Assembly: GCA_947568835.1 (NCBI GenBank)
Contig: OX387612.1
Span: 6,448,001 to 6,512,000, forward strand
Source: Protonemura montana
Taxonomy: Eukaryota; Arthropoda; Insecta; Plecoptera; Nemouridae
DNA length: 64,000 nucleotides
Direction of reading: 5' to 3'
A model generated the notes under the pieces. That model did not search any database and had not been told where the DNA came from. It saw nothing but the letters and a program-made list of their open reading frames with translations. The translations under genes were made by a program, and so were the position numbers. The number at the start of each line of letters is the position of its first letter. Position 1 is the stretch's first letter. Below are positions 43,301 through 54,409 of this stretch, piece after piece.

Positions 43301-45317
43301 TTTTTAAATTAAATTTTATTTTAATTAATTTTTTAAATTCTTGCCAGCACGAGGACATGCATAAAACATCAGTTTTTCTTATTCATAAGCAACTGAGTAT
43401 TTATCGGAAGTGATTTACAAAATCTTGTCGAAATGGTCTGTTTAAAGTTGCTAGATGTTGCAAAGTCAGTGTTAATCACAAAATAAATCAAAATTTTAAA
43501 CGAAAAATTATACATTTTACTTTAAGTATATTTTTAAATATATTAACCCTGTTATTTTTCAACAAATGCAGAATTTTTAAAATTATCACTTAAAATTGTT
43601 CCGAGAATCTTTGCGTTGACCCCCCCCCCCCCCCCCAACCAAGCAAAGCAAAACGTCACATCCAAGACTTTCCAAAAAAGTTTTAGAAGAAATTTCCAAA
43701 ATCTGTAGAAAATTTAACAAAGTAAATGCTTGGAATTTTTTAGGAAACATACTTTCAAGCAGGTGTATTAGTATGAGTAGATTATTATTATTATCATTAT
43801 TGTAACCATGATGTAACCATGCATAATCAACAATTTAACTTTATGTAGTAATTTGTTTTGTATTTTTTTTTGTTTAATTAATTTAACTGTTTAAAATCCG
43901 TCCCACATGTTACCATGATGTAAACCATGCATAATTAAACATTTAAATTTATATAATCAAATCCACTGATGAGCCCTTAGGGCTTTATGAAAAAAAATTA
44001 TATATATATAATTCTAAAAATCGAAAAAAATATATTTACATTTTTTAAGTAACTGTCAAAATAACAAGCATGTGTTCCCTATTTATGTGTCACCTATTTG
44101 CACATTCCTGTAACGTAACATCTCAAAAAGGTAGCACAAAGATTGATTCCCCATCATTTCTCTTTGTTACCGCAGCTTCAGCGAAACGACCAGAGATGGC
44201 GCCACCGTTCGGTAGCGCTCTGCAGGAGCCGCCCACCGAACGTTGTGTTGAATGAATGCACCCCTGTACCCCCCCTTCACGTGCAGCACATACTCTACTT
44301 GCACTTTCTTAATATCGATTTACAAAGCTCGAGTCCACCCACCCCACCGACAGAAGCACACTCGCTTTTGCAGGCGAGTGGAAGGGTTGATTGGCAGGGG
44401 TTGTCTAGTGGTTTCACTTTCGATATGTATTACAAAATATAACTAATGCCTTATCGATCAAGTTAAAATACTGTTTTAAAATTTTATTTTTTTATTTTTA
44501 ATAAAAACATGTTTTATAGCTTCAAGTTTTATGTTAAGCTTAGTGTAATTGTGTATAAAAAGTTCGAGTCACTTTCCCCATCCCTTTTTTTAATTCTCGC
44601 TCGTTTATAGCAGAATTGTGCTGCCTTATAAAGTTCTGAAATCAACAAAACACCAAGAAAATATATTTTCTTACTTTTGGAAGGTTACGAAGGAGGGGGG
44701 CAGGGGGACTACTAAAAGTCCAACCCCTAACCCACTCTCAAATTTGAAAATTGGCCGGGCCCTACTCGCACAACCTTTTCCTGACGTTTTCGATACACGA
44801 AAATGTTCGTGTGAATAGCTTTCTGATGACTAGATACACCAAATGTTCCTGTTTTTTCATACTCCGTTGAAAATAACAATTATTTTTGGCCCATATAGGG
44901 ATGTGCCAATCTATCACTGTGTCAAAATGTTGACGTGCATACAATTTTCAGTTTTTGATAAAAATTCCCTGTAATCTACATAAATCTTGACCCCATTTCT
45001 AATTAATTAAACTGTTCTATTACACAAACTATTTGACTAACTAACCAACATCATACAAGATGCTTCACTATGCTTATCGTATACCTTAATCTTCACAAAG
45101 GACCAACGTACAAGGTTCTAAAATATTCATAGCTGGACAGTAATAAAGCCCTTGCATTTAATAAGATTACTCGTAAAAGCTTCTTATGTGCAGGTGTCCG
45201 AACACCCTTAGCAAAACTTCACCCATCCATGTGCTTCACCTTCATGTCCGCACATATACGGGGACCAAACCTTGGCTTCATCTCTTCCGGCAAAGGATCA
45301 AACATCTCCAGTCTGAG
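43301..45317. other. Unassigned, with a LINE-like 3' end
   Basis: 17-C tract at 43620-43636. 43779-44010 holds two similar ACCATGATGTAA(A)CCATGCATAAT segments and ends GGGCTTTATGAAAAAAAA plus a TA microsatellite, like the end of an L2/RTE-type LINE. 44155-44260 is GC-richer with a CCAGAGATGGCGCC motif. No gene recognised. Confidence 0.45.
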
Positions 45318-45415
45318 AGCCAGCGTTAATTTTAAACTTTCTACTGAGCAACCGAGCCGGTAACATGTGGTAACGGTACGTGCCAACCGATGGCGCCTTC
45401 AGGAAAAGCATTTTC
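45318..45415 (+). repeat. N-repeat 5' fragment
   Basis: GAGAGCCAGCGTTAATTTTA, ACTGAGCAACCGAGCCGG and GTGCCAACCGATGGCGCC match the family start. Confidence 0.6.
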
Positions 45416-45639
45416 TTTTCCTGAATGGAGTATTTTAGTTTAACACTCATTTATACATGGAAGGTAAATGGCTTAAATACCTTTTTTGACTTGTTTATTT
45501 CCAAGCATGGCTTGACCTTGATTTCGTGTCCATACTTGTTGTTTTTAAAAGGTAGTATAGTTCAAATTTTTTTGACTCCCCTAGCCCCTTGAAACCAAAA
45601 AAATTAATAAAATCAATCGTTTTTGGGCACTATCAGAAC

Positions 45640-46085
45640 CAAAAGCTAAAAAGATACAAAAAGAGTCAGTGCCGATTTCACAAACGCCATTCAAATCTTG
45701 CTTAGTCGGCGTTTTTGGGGAGGCTCTAGGCCAAAATTGCTTTTTTCCGTTTTGCCGAAATTTTTAAAGATTTGAAAGAGGATTTTCAGATAAATATACG
45801 AGAAAGATGTAAATTTAAATTTGAATTTGGTGATGATTCAGGAAGACTTTGTCCTGTCACACTAAAGACAGTTTGTTTAGCTGCCGTCACTATTTTCTCT
45901 CTGTCCAAATCACCGTTTAATATTTGAACCTGGAAGGACGTGGGTTTAACTTTTAAACTGTCATTTGGAGGTCAAAGTAAGTAGTCTCATTGATATTTTG
46001 TTTGTATTTTCAAGCCACTAAATATTGTTTTTTCCTGTTCTTCGTGTGTTGTCTTAGTTTCTTGGTTTGCAATTGATCAGCCCTT
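45640..46085 (+). repeat. Inverted duplication, left arm
   Basis: It is similar in reverse to 48570-49345: CACCGTTTAATATTTGAACC, CTCATTGATATTTTGTTTGT, GTGTTGTCTTAGTTTCTTGG and AAAGAGGATTTTCAGATAAA all have complements there. Part of it also recurs at 59590-59730 and 58715-58775, so the arm belongs to a dispersed repeat. Confidence 0.65.
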
Positions 46086-46617
46086 TACCGAAGGATTAAA
46101 ATAACATTCATTTTTGATGGTTTTTAGACTCATTTCTACTTGATTTATCCTTAGCACTAGTTTTAACAAAAACTGTTTGAACTATTTGAATTTGGCATTC
46201 AAAACCCAGTTCAAATAGTTTTTCTTTAAACATTCATTTGGTATTTTTTTCAACCAAAAGAATGCATTTGCCGGCAATTGTCCTTGAAATATATTCCTAG
46301 CTAATCTAGAAGACATACCAGGTCAATGTGTCTTGGCTGGTTTTACATTTGAATAATCGAGTTTATACCTCGAAGTTGAGCTAATGGATTAAGTACATTA
46401 ACAATATCCATGACTAACTGAAAGTGGAGTCCATGAGGGTGAGGGTAAGTCGGTGCTCTGTCGATTACCAAGTTACTGTTACTTCAAGGACGATTTATTG
46501 TAATTACATACGTTAGTGGTGTGTAAGTCATTTTTCTTTAAACAGAATTTTTAAATAATGTTTTGGAAAGTAACACTGGCTATTTTTTACTGCATGCTGA
46601 CTTGACAATGATAACTG

Positions 46618-46872
46618 TAGTCTGGTCTTATGGCGTAGGTGAATGGGTGGGTTATAATATGGGTGTTCAAGACCACCGGCTTAACGTCCCTTCCGAAGGA
46701 CGGTACAACGCGAACAACAGGATTCCACCACAAATCCATGCTGTCGAGAGGTTGATAAGCAAGGCGAGTGAAGTTGCTGTACTAAATTTCATCCCTATAA
46801 CCTCTCTCCCGAACAGAACTGGTCATGTGTATGAAAGTCACCCATCCAATACCGGACCCAGCGCAGTTTTGA
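46618..46872 (-). mobile_element. 5S-derived SINE copy (first of a tandem pair)
   Basis: Minus-strand motifs: a head remnant (CTGCGCTGGGTCCGGTATTG, GATGGGTGAC), then CATGACCAGTTCTGTTCGGG, the GCTTATCAACCTCTCGACAG block and TTCGGAAGGGACGTTAAGCC. The head is cut at about 46872, where the tail of the next copy begins a few bases later. Confidence 0.7.
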
Positions 46873-46884
46873 TGATTGATTGAT

Positions 46885-47335
46885 TATTACGGTCTAACGA
46901 CGCACTGGTTTGATATCTAAGCCATGTAGCACTGGTCTGTTGGCGTCGATAATTGAGTGTATGATAATGAGGATGATGATGGACTTAACCTAGCCTAAAA
47001 GGGAGGAGGGAGAACCCGGTGCTGGCACGTAGCCTACTCCTGTCAAATAGCGCCATGGGAGCCACCGGCTCAACGTCCCTTCCGAAGGACAGTGCAACGC
47101 GAAAAACAGGATTCCTTCACAAATCCATGCTGTCGAGAGGTTGATAAGCAAGGCGAGTGAAGTTGCTGTACTAACTTTCATCCCTCCAACCTCTCTCCCG
47201 AACAGAACTGGTCATGTGTATAATGGTCACCCATCCAATGCCTGACCCAACGCAGTGTTGCTTTACTTCGGTGATCTCACGAGAACTGGTGTTTTCAACA
47301 CGCTAAAACTTTCAGTGGTCACCCATCCAATACCT
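46885..47335 (-). mobile_element. 5S-derived SINE copy with an extra partial head
   Basis: This is a nearly complete copy, in the same orientation as its neighbour. Its head (about 47222-47305) reads GAGATCACCGAAGTAAAGCA...GGATGGGTGACC on the minus strand. A second box-C-like piece, GGTATTGGATGGGTGACC, lies 92 bp further out (47317-47335). This repeats the tandem-head structure seen at 52.8 kb. Confidence 0.7.
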
Positions 47336-47669
47336 GACACTTCCATTGCAATCATTTAAGCATTCAGTCAATTGTAAAACTATTGGAGTTTTAGGGAATT
47401 AGAGTAACATTGCTCTGTCAAATTTTCACTGCAAAAAATAACTACTAGTCAACTACAAAAAAAGTACCGACAACAATGGTATTTGCTTCTCCCTCCACAG
47501 TCACCATCTTTTTGAGGCTGAGTAATTTAATTTTGATCTTTCTTGAAGAACTCGTATTGGATTTTAGATAACGTTTAAATTAACTATAGTAATGATGAAT
47601 CTGTCCTTTTGGTAATCTTTTAAATCGTAATTATTTAATTGTAGAGATTTGATAAAAAAAAAATACGGT

Positions 47670-47735
47670 CACAAAAGCCATAGGGCGGCACAAACCGTTA
47701 CCACGTGTTGCCGACTCGCTTGCTCAGCAGAACGT
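47670..47735 (-). repeat. N-repeat fragment (inverted)
   Basis: GGCGGCACAAACCGTTACCA, CGTGTTGCCGACTCGCTTGC and TCAGCAGAACGTTTAA are the complement of the family start. Confidence 0.5.
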
Positions 47736-47936
47736 TTAATATTATTAGTTGGCCTATATATGAACCAAATAACGATTCTAATAATAACCCTTTCTAACCA
47801 CCCAAAATGGCGACCGACAACGCTGCAATTTTTATCGAAAATCACTTTAATGCACGTGAAAATGCAAACATCAATCAAATTCACTACCGGAAACGAGGCA
47901 ACAAATTAATACCATTTCCCTAAAGCTGTCAAACTC

Positions 47937-48212
47937 AAAAACTGACCAATAATGTGTCCAAACGCACTGCTATAATTACCTTATCAACTTGTCAGTCGAA
48001 ACCATTGCATGGAACAAATTTTCGTGGACATCATTATAACAAATATCAAACAAATGAATTGGGTGCAAGTTGTACGCATGCACGCACGCACTAGTAAATA
48101 TTGCGAATGTAAAAAAGTGCGTGGACGTGTAGACACAATGGTGCGTAGCTGGCACCTGTGAATTTCCGCGCTTGAGCTTGTTATGTGTGTTTTAGGGTGT
48201 GTGCCGATGCCT
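47937..48212 (+). repeat. 276-bp direct duplication, copy 1
   Basis: Identical by eye to 48831-49106, at an offset of 894 bp. It starts AAAAACTGACCAATAATGTG and ends GTGTGTGCCGATGCCT. The unit has CpG-rich CGCATGCACGCACGCAC in its middle. Confidence 0.9.
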
Positions 48213-48282
48213 ACATGAAAGCCACCGTTTCGCTCGCTTACTTTGTCAAATCTCTAATTTACAATGAAAAAAATGTAGAATT

Positions 48283-48545
48283 CTACTAGATGGAGTCACT
48301 GTCGTTATGAGTGTCAAGACATTTCGTTATTTCTTGCAGATTACCCGCATTTGAGACTGGCTTACCTTCATTAATATTTATTATAGTTAACCTCAGCAAT
48401 TGATAAACATGTTTCAATATTTTGAGGCTTACTTTATTGAAGAGGCCTGTGAAGAAAGGACGGCCGCAGGCGCCATCGGGTGGCAGCCGCCATTTCCACA
48501 TGTTGCCAGCTCGATTGCTCAAAGTAATTTTAACCTGCGTAGTAA
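48283..48545 (-). repeat. N-repeat copy (inverted)
   Basis: ACTAGATGGAGTCACTGTCG at one end, GATTACCCGCATTTGAGACT, ATTGATAAACATGTTTCAAT, then GCGCCATCGGGTGGCAGCCG and CAGCTCGATTGCTCAAAG at the other. It is collinear with 6100-6310 in reverse. Confidence 0.65.
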
Positions 48546-48569
48546 TTTGCTTGAAAACAATGATATTTT

Positions 48570-49345
48570 AATAATTGCAAACCAAGAAACTCAGACAACA
48601 CACGAAGAACAAAGAATAAAATAGTTTTTAACAATGTGTTTGCTTCGAAACGGAATATTTGGTGACTTGGAAATACAAACAAAATATCAATGAGACTTCT
48701 TACCTACTTTGACCTACAAATGACAGATTAGAAATTAAACCCCGTCCTTCCAGGTTCAAATATTAAACGGTGATAAGAGCAGAGCAAAATTAGTGACTGT
48801 TGCTAAATAAAATTTATTTTATGTGACAGAAAAAACTGACCAATAATGTGTCCAAACGCACTGCTATAATTACCTTATCAACTTGTCAGTCGAAACCATT
48901 GCATGGAACAAATTTTCGTGGACATCATTATAACAAATATCAAACAAATGAATTGGGTGCAAGTTGTACGCATGCACGCACGCACTAGTAAATATTGCGA
49001 ATGTAAAAAAGTGCGTGGACGTGTAGACACAATGGTGCGTAGCTGGCACCTGTGAATTTCCGCGCTTGAGCTTGTTATGTGTGTTTTAGGGTGTGTGCCG
49101 ATGCCTTCCTTCTTGATGCCTTCTTAAATGCCTTCTTAAATGCCTTCCGATGCCGATGCCTTCTTAAATTTTTAACAAATTCATATTCAAATTTACATAT
49201 TTTTTGTGTATTTATCTGAAAATCCTCTTTCAAATCTTGAAAAATGTCTGCCAAGCGGGGAAAATCAAATTTGCCTTAAAACCTTCCTTAAAAGACGATT
49301 TAGCAAGATTTAATTGGCGTCGGTGAAATTGGCACAAAGAGATCT
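48570..49345 (-). repeat. Inverted duplication, right arm, interrupted
   Basis: This is the complement of 45640-46085 but with about 320 bp extra at 48831-49150. That extra part is a copy of 47937-48212 plus a patch of slipped GATGCCTTCTTAAA repeats. Confidence 0.65.
48831..49106 (+). repeat. 276-bp direct duplication, copy 2
   Basis: No difference from copy 1 was seen. It is followed by slipped repeats of GATGCCTTCTTAAATGCC (49097-49165), as expected from replication slippage or template switching at its end. Confidence 0.9.
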
Positions 49346-50514
49346 TACTTGTAGTTAAACATTTTGGTAAGTCTCGCAATGGGATTGTGACTTCATGGTT
49401 TTACTTTAGAATAAGCTAAAAAAAATTACTTTTGGCAAAAATTGGCCAAATTTTAGTCAAATTATCCTTTCAGATTCAACTACCCTATTGGATATTTCAT
49501 AAAACAACAAAACCAAAAGACCTAGAATTATAAGCGGGTGAAACAAAACGTGATCAAGAATGCTTCAATGTTGACAAATATACAAACACAATTTGCTACG
49601 CATCACGGTGCGTAGGTATAATATTTGTCCCAACGGACGTGACTTGATCGATAATTTAGAGCTCACATTCGGGGTTTACGCAAGATTACGCACAAGTGGG
49701 TGTTGAATGAATCATTGTCACGTGGTCAGGCCATGTGAGAAGGTTTTTAGTGCGTTTGTGGCGGGAATTGTGCGTAGGTAAACACGGGGTCACGCACGTT
49801 TGCACGCACGTTTGGTAGAACGTGCGTTTTTAAGCCAAACTTTTGTTATTATTTTATTTGTATTATTGGCCGTTATTTTCTTCACTGGAAATTGTGGAAT
49901 AGTTGAGAATCAATTAAACAAAAAAGAAATTCTGAAAATAAACAAAAACTTGCAAAAGAACACGACATTTTTTATGAATAATCAAATCAAGTTCTGTATT
50001 TTTTTTCTGTCTGTTGATTTTTTTGTAATTTATTGATTTTTTTATTTTTATAGGGTACCTACGTGAAAAAAAATTGGTGCGTTTACAGCAAAGAAAAACA
50101 ACTTTCGAGAGATACTGGTGAGTCAATTTAATTTTGGCCTTTTCCGGTTTATACATTTTTTTTAAACCACTCCTCGTTACAGGATGGAAGTTGAACGATG
50201 ATAGGAATTTTCAACTGGTCTCTGGAAAATGGCTCGTTAACCTGTCAATCTCTCACTTTAGGGTCATCGTATAATAATCCCAAAAACTACCAACCCTTTG
50301 CACCGTAGTAGTGCAAACAATTTCAACCCACTCGTGGTCACCGATTGTAACGAATTTCCTTTTGAGTTCTTCTTTGCGCCACGATTTGTGGTCCTTATAT
50401 TTTTTACTACATCCAGAATTAATTCTTAAGTCAATGTAGAAAAACATCTAAACAAATCTGCATCAATTTTTAAAACCGTTCAATGCAATTTTAATGCAGC
50501 CATTTGTTGCAATT
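49346..50514. other. Unassigned
   Basis: 49560-49830 has many GTGCG/CGCAC motifs (CACGCACGTTTGCACGCACG). The rest is AT-rich with no gene. Confidence 0.5.
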
Positions 50515-51214
50515 AGCGAAACAAGCATCTTACCACGGAATGTCCAGCACAAAGGCGACGGCGAGTGTCCGCTCCTTTGCGTGGAGCGCAACAAGCACCC
50601 TGTCATGGAATGTCCAGCACAGAGGCGACGGCGAGTGTCCGCTCCTTTGCGTGGAGCGAAACAAGCACCCTGTCATGGAATGTCCAGCACAGAGGCGACG
50701 GCGAGTGTCCGCTTCTTTGCGTGGAGTGAAACAAGCACCCTGTCACGGAATGTCCAGCACAGAGGCGACGGCGAGTGTCCGCTCCTTTGCGTGTAGCGAA
50801 ACAAGCACCCTGTCACGGAATGTCCAGCACAGAGGCGACGGCGAGTGTCCGCTCCTTTGCGTGGAGCGAAACAAGCACCCTGTCACGGAATGTCCAGCAC
50901 ATAGGCGACGGCGAGGGTCCGCTACTTTGCGTGGAGCGAAACAAGCACCCTGTCACGGAATGTACAGCACAGAGGCGACGGCAAGTGTCCGCTCCTTTGC
51001 GTGGAGTGAAACAAGCACCCTGTCACGAAATGTCCAGCACAGAGGCGACGGCGAGTGTCCGCTACTTTGCGTAGAGCGAAACAAGCACCCTGTCACGGAA
51101 TGTGCAGCACAGAGGCGACGGCGAGTGTCCGCTCCTTTGCGTGGAGCGAAACAAGCACCTTGTCATGGAATGTCCAGCACAGAGGCGACGGCGAGTGTAC
51201 GCTCCTTTGCGTGG
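50515..51214 (+). repeat. 60-bp minisatellite, about 11.7 units
   Basis: The unit contains GAAACAAGCACCCTGTCACG, GAATGTCCAGCACAGAGGCG and ACGGCGAGTGTCCGCTCC, TTTGCGTGGAGC. The period is exactly 60, and it is far more GC-rich than the surroundings. Because 60 is a multiple of three, a 243-codon ORF appears. The same array occurs inverted at 54410-55272. Confidence 0.96.
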
Positions 51215-52180
51215 GCAGAGGTACAACAATTCTAGGCTGCTTACATACAATTTTCGAAATATTGATCGGCAGCATTTGTTAGTTTTAAAATTGCAGAGAC
51301 TTTCTATAACTGAAGAACTTTTGAAGGCCTTTGGTTAGACTTTTGCACCACACACTTGAGAAAGATTTTCTTTTTTTTTAGGACCTATATGCGGATGTTT
51401 TCCTTTATTTTTTCTGCTCTAATGATACCAATAAAGGCTCCAACTTCGTTACATTATCAGAAAAATCGAATACGTTCCTTGCTCTCCCTAAAAAAAAAAG
51501 TATTCTCAAGTATATGTGTGTGCAACTCGGATAGCTCGAAATGTTGTTGAAGTACCCAATGAAAAGATCTTTCTCTAGAAACATGCTCCGAGGCCCAGGT
51601 ACTCAATTCAGTTCAGTTTTTTTTCCTTTACAATAATTGGTATCGTAATCTTTACGCTTGCCATGGTATCGTTCTCTCGGCTACCATGTTGGCAGCAAGG
51701 AATCAGATCTAGTTGATTGGTGGGCCTGTTGACTGGTGGGTGGGTGGGGGGGGGGGGGGGGGGGGGGGACTCTAAATCAGGGTACCAAATATTATTTTGA
51801 ATCATATAAAAACATTTTTTTGTATTTTTGTTCTGATTGGCGTCGAGTCTTGGTCTTGGTCCTTGACACAAACACCCGAAAAAACTTAAATATTGTAATA
51901 AAGTACATTTTTGGAGATAATCTACGGGTTTCAGGCAAAAATAAGTTTTTTTTCTTTGATTTTTCAGGCCCTTATGGTGATGTCAACAATGTTAGGCAAT
52001 GTTTGAATGAACTACTGCGCGGATTTGAGATTTTAGGTGCTAGGCTTTATTCAGGCTTTATAAATCTGCGGATTCAAAACTAGAATAGAGCCCATTACAG
52101 GGGCGCTCATTTATTTTTAAAGACTTACTTATATTCCCAAAAATAACAGCTTATTCCCCCCGGCGAAATATGGAATATAT
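51215..52180. other. Unassigned, with the longest G tract
   Basis: A 23-G run at 51746-51768 is preceded by GGTGGGTGGGT, a strong G-quadruplex candidate. A 115-codon ORF starting at the tract is not recognised. Confidence 0.5.
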
Positions 52181-52290
52181 GTGCCCGAATAGCTCAGTTG
52201 ATAGAGCAACCGACCGGCAATTGGGAGGTCCCGGGTTCGAAACCCGGTTTGGTCACACATTATTCCAGTCTAGCTGCCCCTTCCAAAAAT
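52181..52290 (+). mobile_element. SINE-A tRNA-like head
   Basis: A tRNA-like stretch (about 52182-52256) has box A TAGCTCAGTTG and box B-like GGTTCGAAACC with a five-base T-stem CCGGG/CCCGG. It is followed by the SINE-A body start CCAGTCTAGCTGCCCCTTCC. The anticodon loop would be CCGGCAA, with C instead of the invariant T33, and the acceptor stem pairs poorly. I therefore call it a SINE head and not a working tRNA gene. Confidence 0.65.
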
Positions 52291-52789
52291 AGACGTTGCA
52301 TTTGTGCTGCTTGATTTTATTCCTGTACTGATTTCGAAATAGGAACACAATCAAAAACTGTACCCGTCTGTACCCTCCTAACTTGGCCACTGCTCTCTCT
52401 GTCATTCACATTGCAAGCGTTTTTTTCTTTCTCTACTTGCAAGCAGTTTTCCTTGTAAGTTCTTCGATGTAAAGATCTTGTTTGTATGTGCGTGAATGCT
52501 TTTGTCCCGATGACGAAAATTGCGTTTATCGCCACGTCAGTAACAGGAAGTTCATGTTTTTGATTTGTGAAGAACTTGATTTTATCCATCGTCTATCTGA
52601 TGTGTTGATCTGAATTGGCTTGTCAATACCTGTATGTCGCTAGACTTTACTGGGGGTTGGTCAGTGAAGATTGTAGTAGCTGTCTTTCCGTTTGATTATT
52701 TGATCGGGCACATTCTGATATCAGTTCTTTTGTAAGCAATCGTATGGCGTTTTTTCGGACAAATCGAGCCAAAAGGTTTGATATCTTCG

Positions 52790-53335
52790 AATACAGGTTC
52801 TTGTGAGATCGCCGAAGTTAAGCAACACAGCGCTGGGTCATTGGATGGGTAACCACCGGACGGTTTGACATGTTGGAAACACCGGTTCTTGTGAGATCAC
52901 CGAAGTTAAGCAACACTGCGCTGGGTCATTGGATGGGTAACCACCGGACAGTTTGGCGTGTTGGAAACACCGGTTCTTGTGAGATCACCGAAGTTAAGCA
53001 ACGCTGCGCTGAGTCAGAAATTGGATGGGTGAAACATACACATGACCCGGTTTTGTTCTAGATAGAGTTTGAACGGATGCAAGTTAGTAAACAAATGTCA
53101 CTCGCCTTACTCAAGCAATCGTTTGTTCGCGTTGTACCGTCTTTCGGAAGGGACGTTAAGCTAGTGGTCCCCTTGGTCTTTGACAGGAGTAGGCTATGTG
53201 CCGACACCGGGCTTCTCAACCTCCTGTCTGGACTAGGTTAGGTCTATCATCTTCCCCATCATCTCCCATGTATTCACCGTCGCCATTTATCCACTGCCAC
53301 AGACAGGGCTCGTTGTCAAAACAGTCCTTCGCCTA
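52790..53335 (+). mobile_element. 5S-rRNA-derived SINE with three tandem 5S-like heads
   Basis: The block GGTTCTTGTGAGATC...CCGAAGTTAAGCAAC...GGATGGGTAACC occurs three times, starting at 52796, 52884 and 52972: an exact 88-bp period. It resembles the middle of eukaryotic 5S rRNA, including the box A-like GAAGTTAAGCAAC and the box C-like GGATGGGTGACC of the internal control region. The non-5S body follows: CTTTCGGAAGGGACGTTAAG near 53143-53162, GACAGGAGTAGGCTA, and a TCATCATCTCC-rich part. It ends near GTTGTCAAAACAGTCC at 53311-53326. The layout fits SINE3-type elements, transcribed by pol III and mobilised by LINE enzymes. Confidence 0.75.
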
Positions 53336-53477
53336 GCACAACAAATCCGACACTGGTTTAGGCAATTACAATTGGTGGCAGACGTGGGGTTGCAAGAAAA
53401 ATAATTTTAAAAGGGTTGCAATGTACTTGTCATCAGGGAAAGATATTGTGTTTAGCGACTTGTTTCTAAACTTAAAA

Positions 53478-53840
53478 GCGGAAAAATGTGCAACCAAACC
53501 GGGACAGGAACCCGGGACCTCACAATTGCCGGTCGGGTGCTCTACCAATTGAGCTATCCGGACACACATATTCTAGCTTTCGCGGGGGGTGGCATAAGGG
53601 CTACCCTCAAGAGGGAAGAGGCCGAGGTGACTCGTATGAACGAGTTCGTCAATGGCCACAGGACAGAATGGTCTGTCACTATTCCTCAAATCCCGGTTAT
53701 CTCGAAATATATGTGGTTGTTGCAGTGTTTTTTTGGTTTTTCTGGCATTTCCGTTGGGGAGCTTAAACCAGCAAGCGGATGATGGAAAGGAAGCTAGACT
53801 GAAAAAATGTGCAACCGAACCGGGATACAAACCCGGGATT
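53478..53840 (-). mobile_element. SINE-A with tRNA-like heads at both ends
   Basis: On the minus strand a T-arm fragment (near 53800-53840) leads into the body (AGTCTAGCTTCCTTTCCATC, CGGAAATGCCAGAAAAACC) and about 200 bp of further body. This ends directly at a second, more complete tRNA-like unit (53490-53567: TAGCTCAATTGGTAGAGC and CCCGGGTTC). The layout is head-body-head, as in a tandem insertion or read-through dimer. Confidence 0.65.
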
Positions 53841-54409
53841 TGTTTTATTTATTAAATCGTTTAATTTGTCACAATTATATGCATATAATACAGATTAGGT
53901 TCATAAAAAGGACAAAAAAATGAAGTTGCAAACGGACTTCACAGTGGCATCACTAAAAAGGACACAAAAAACGAAAATTATCCGTTAAAAAAGAAGCAAA
54001 TCTACTTTATTAAGCTACCAAAGTATATTCTTTGCATGGTGTAAGCAATCAAGACAAATAGAAAAGCAGTTAAATTTCTATTGATACAAACAACTCAATT
54101 TTTACATCAAATGATTGAAACATATCACAAGAAAAACAAATAGAGAAAACATATTTTTTAAAGTTCTTTGGTTAAACTGTCAGGCTACATTCTTTAAGTC
54201 ATATATCAGTAAGGACGTAGGGCTATATAGCCGAGAGCTGATTTAAAATTTACAGTATGTTGCAGAAAGACTTTTTAGTTTTTACATTACAAAAGTAATC
54301 TCCCTGTACTTTGTCTTGCGCCAAACGAACGTATCAGGAAGCCGGCTTTGTTTTTACCAAGATGCCTAGACACTTTGATTTTTAGCTTTACTTAAGAATA
54401 ACGTCTGAA
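53841..54409. other. Unassigned, possible LINE 3'UTR (minus strand)
   Basis: Begins with a TTTATTTATTAAATCG-type A-rich tail on the minus strand (53850-53870), as if a LINE ends there. No coding remnant found. Confidence 0.35.

Noticed and set aside
43966..43996. Hammerhead ribozyme (CTGATGA, small hairpin, GAAA)
   Set aside because: Extra bases lie between the hairpin and GAAA, and no stem I/III pairing is visible; it fits a LINE 3' end better.
52182..52256. Functional tRNA gene (Ala-GGC reading)
   Set aside because: Position 33 is C, the anticodon and acceptor stems have mismatches, and the sequence continues into the SINE-A body; the same head recurs at 53.5 kb.
52796..53030. Functional 5S rRNA gene cluster
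   Set aside because: Units are 88 bp, too short for 120-nt 5S rRNA, lack its ends and T-run terminators, and lead into a dispersed SINE body.
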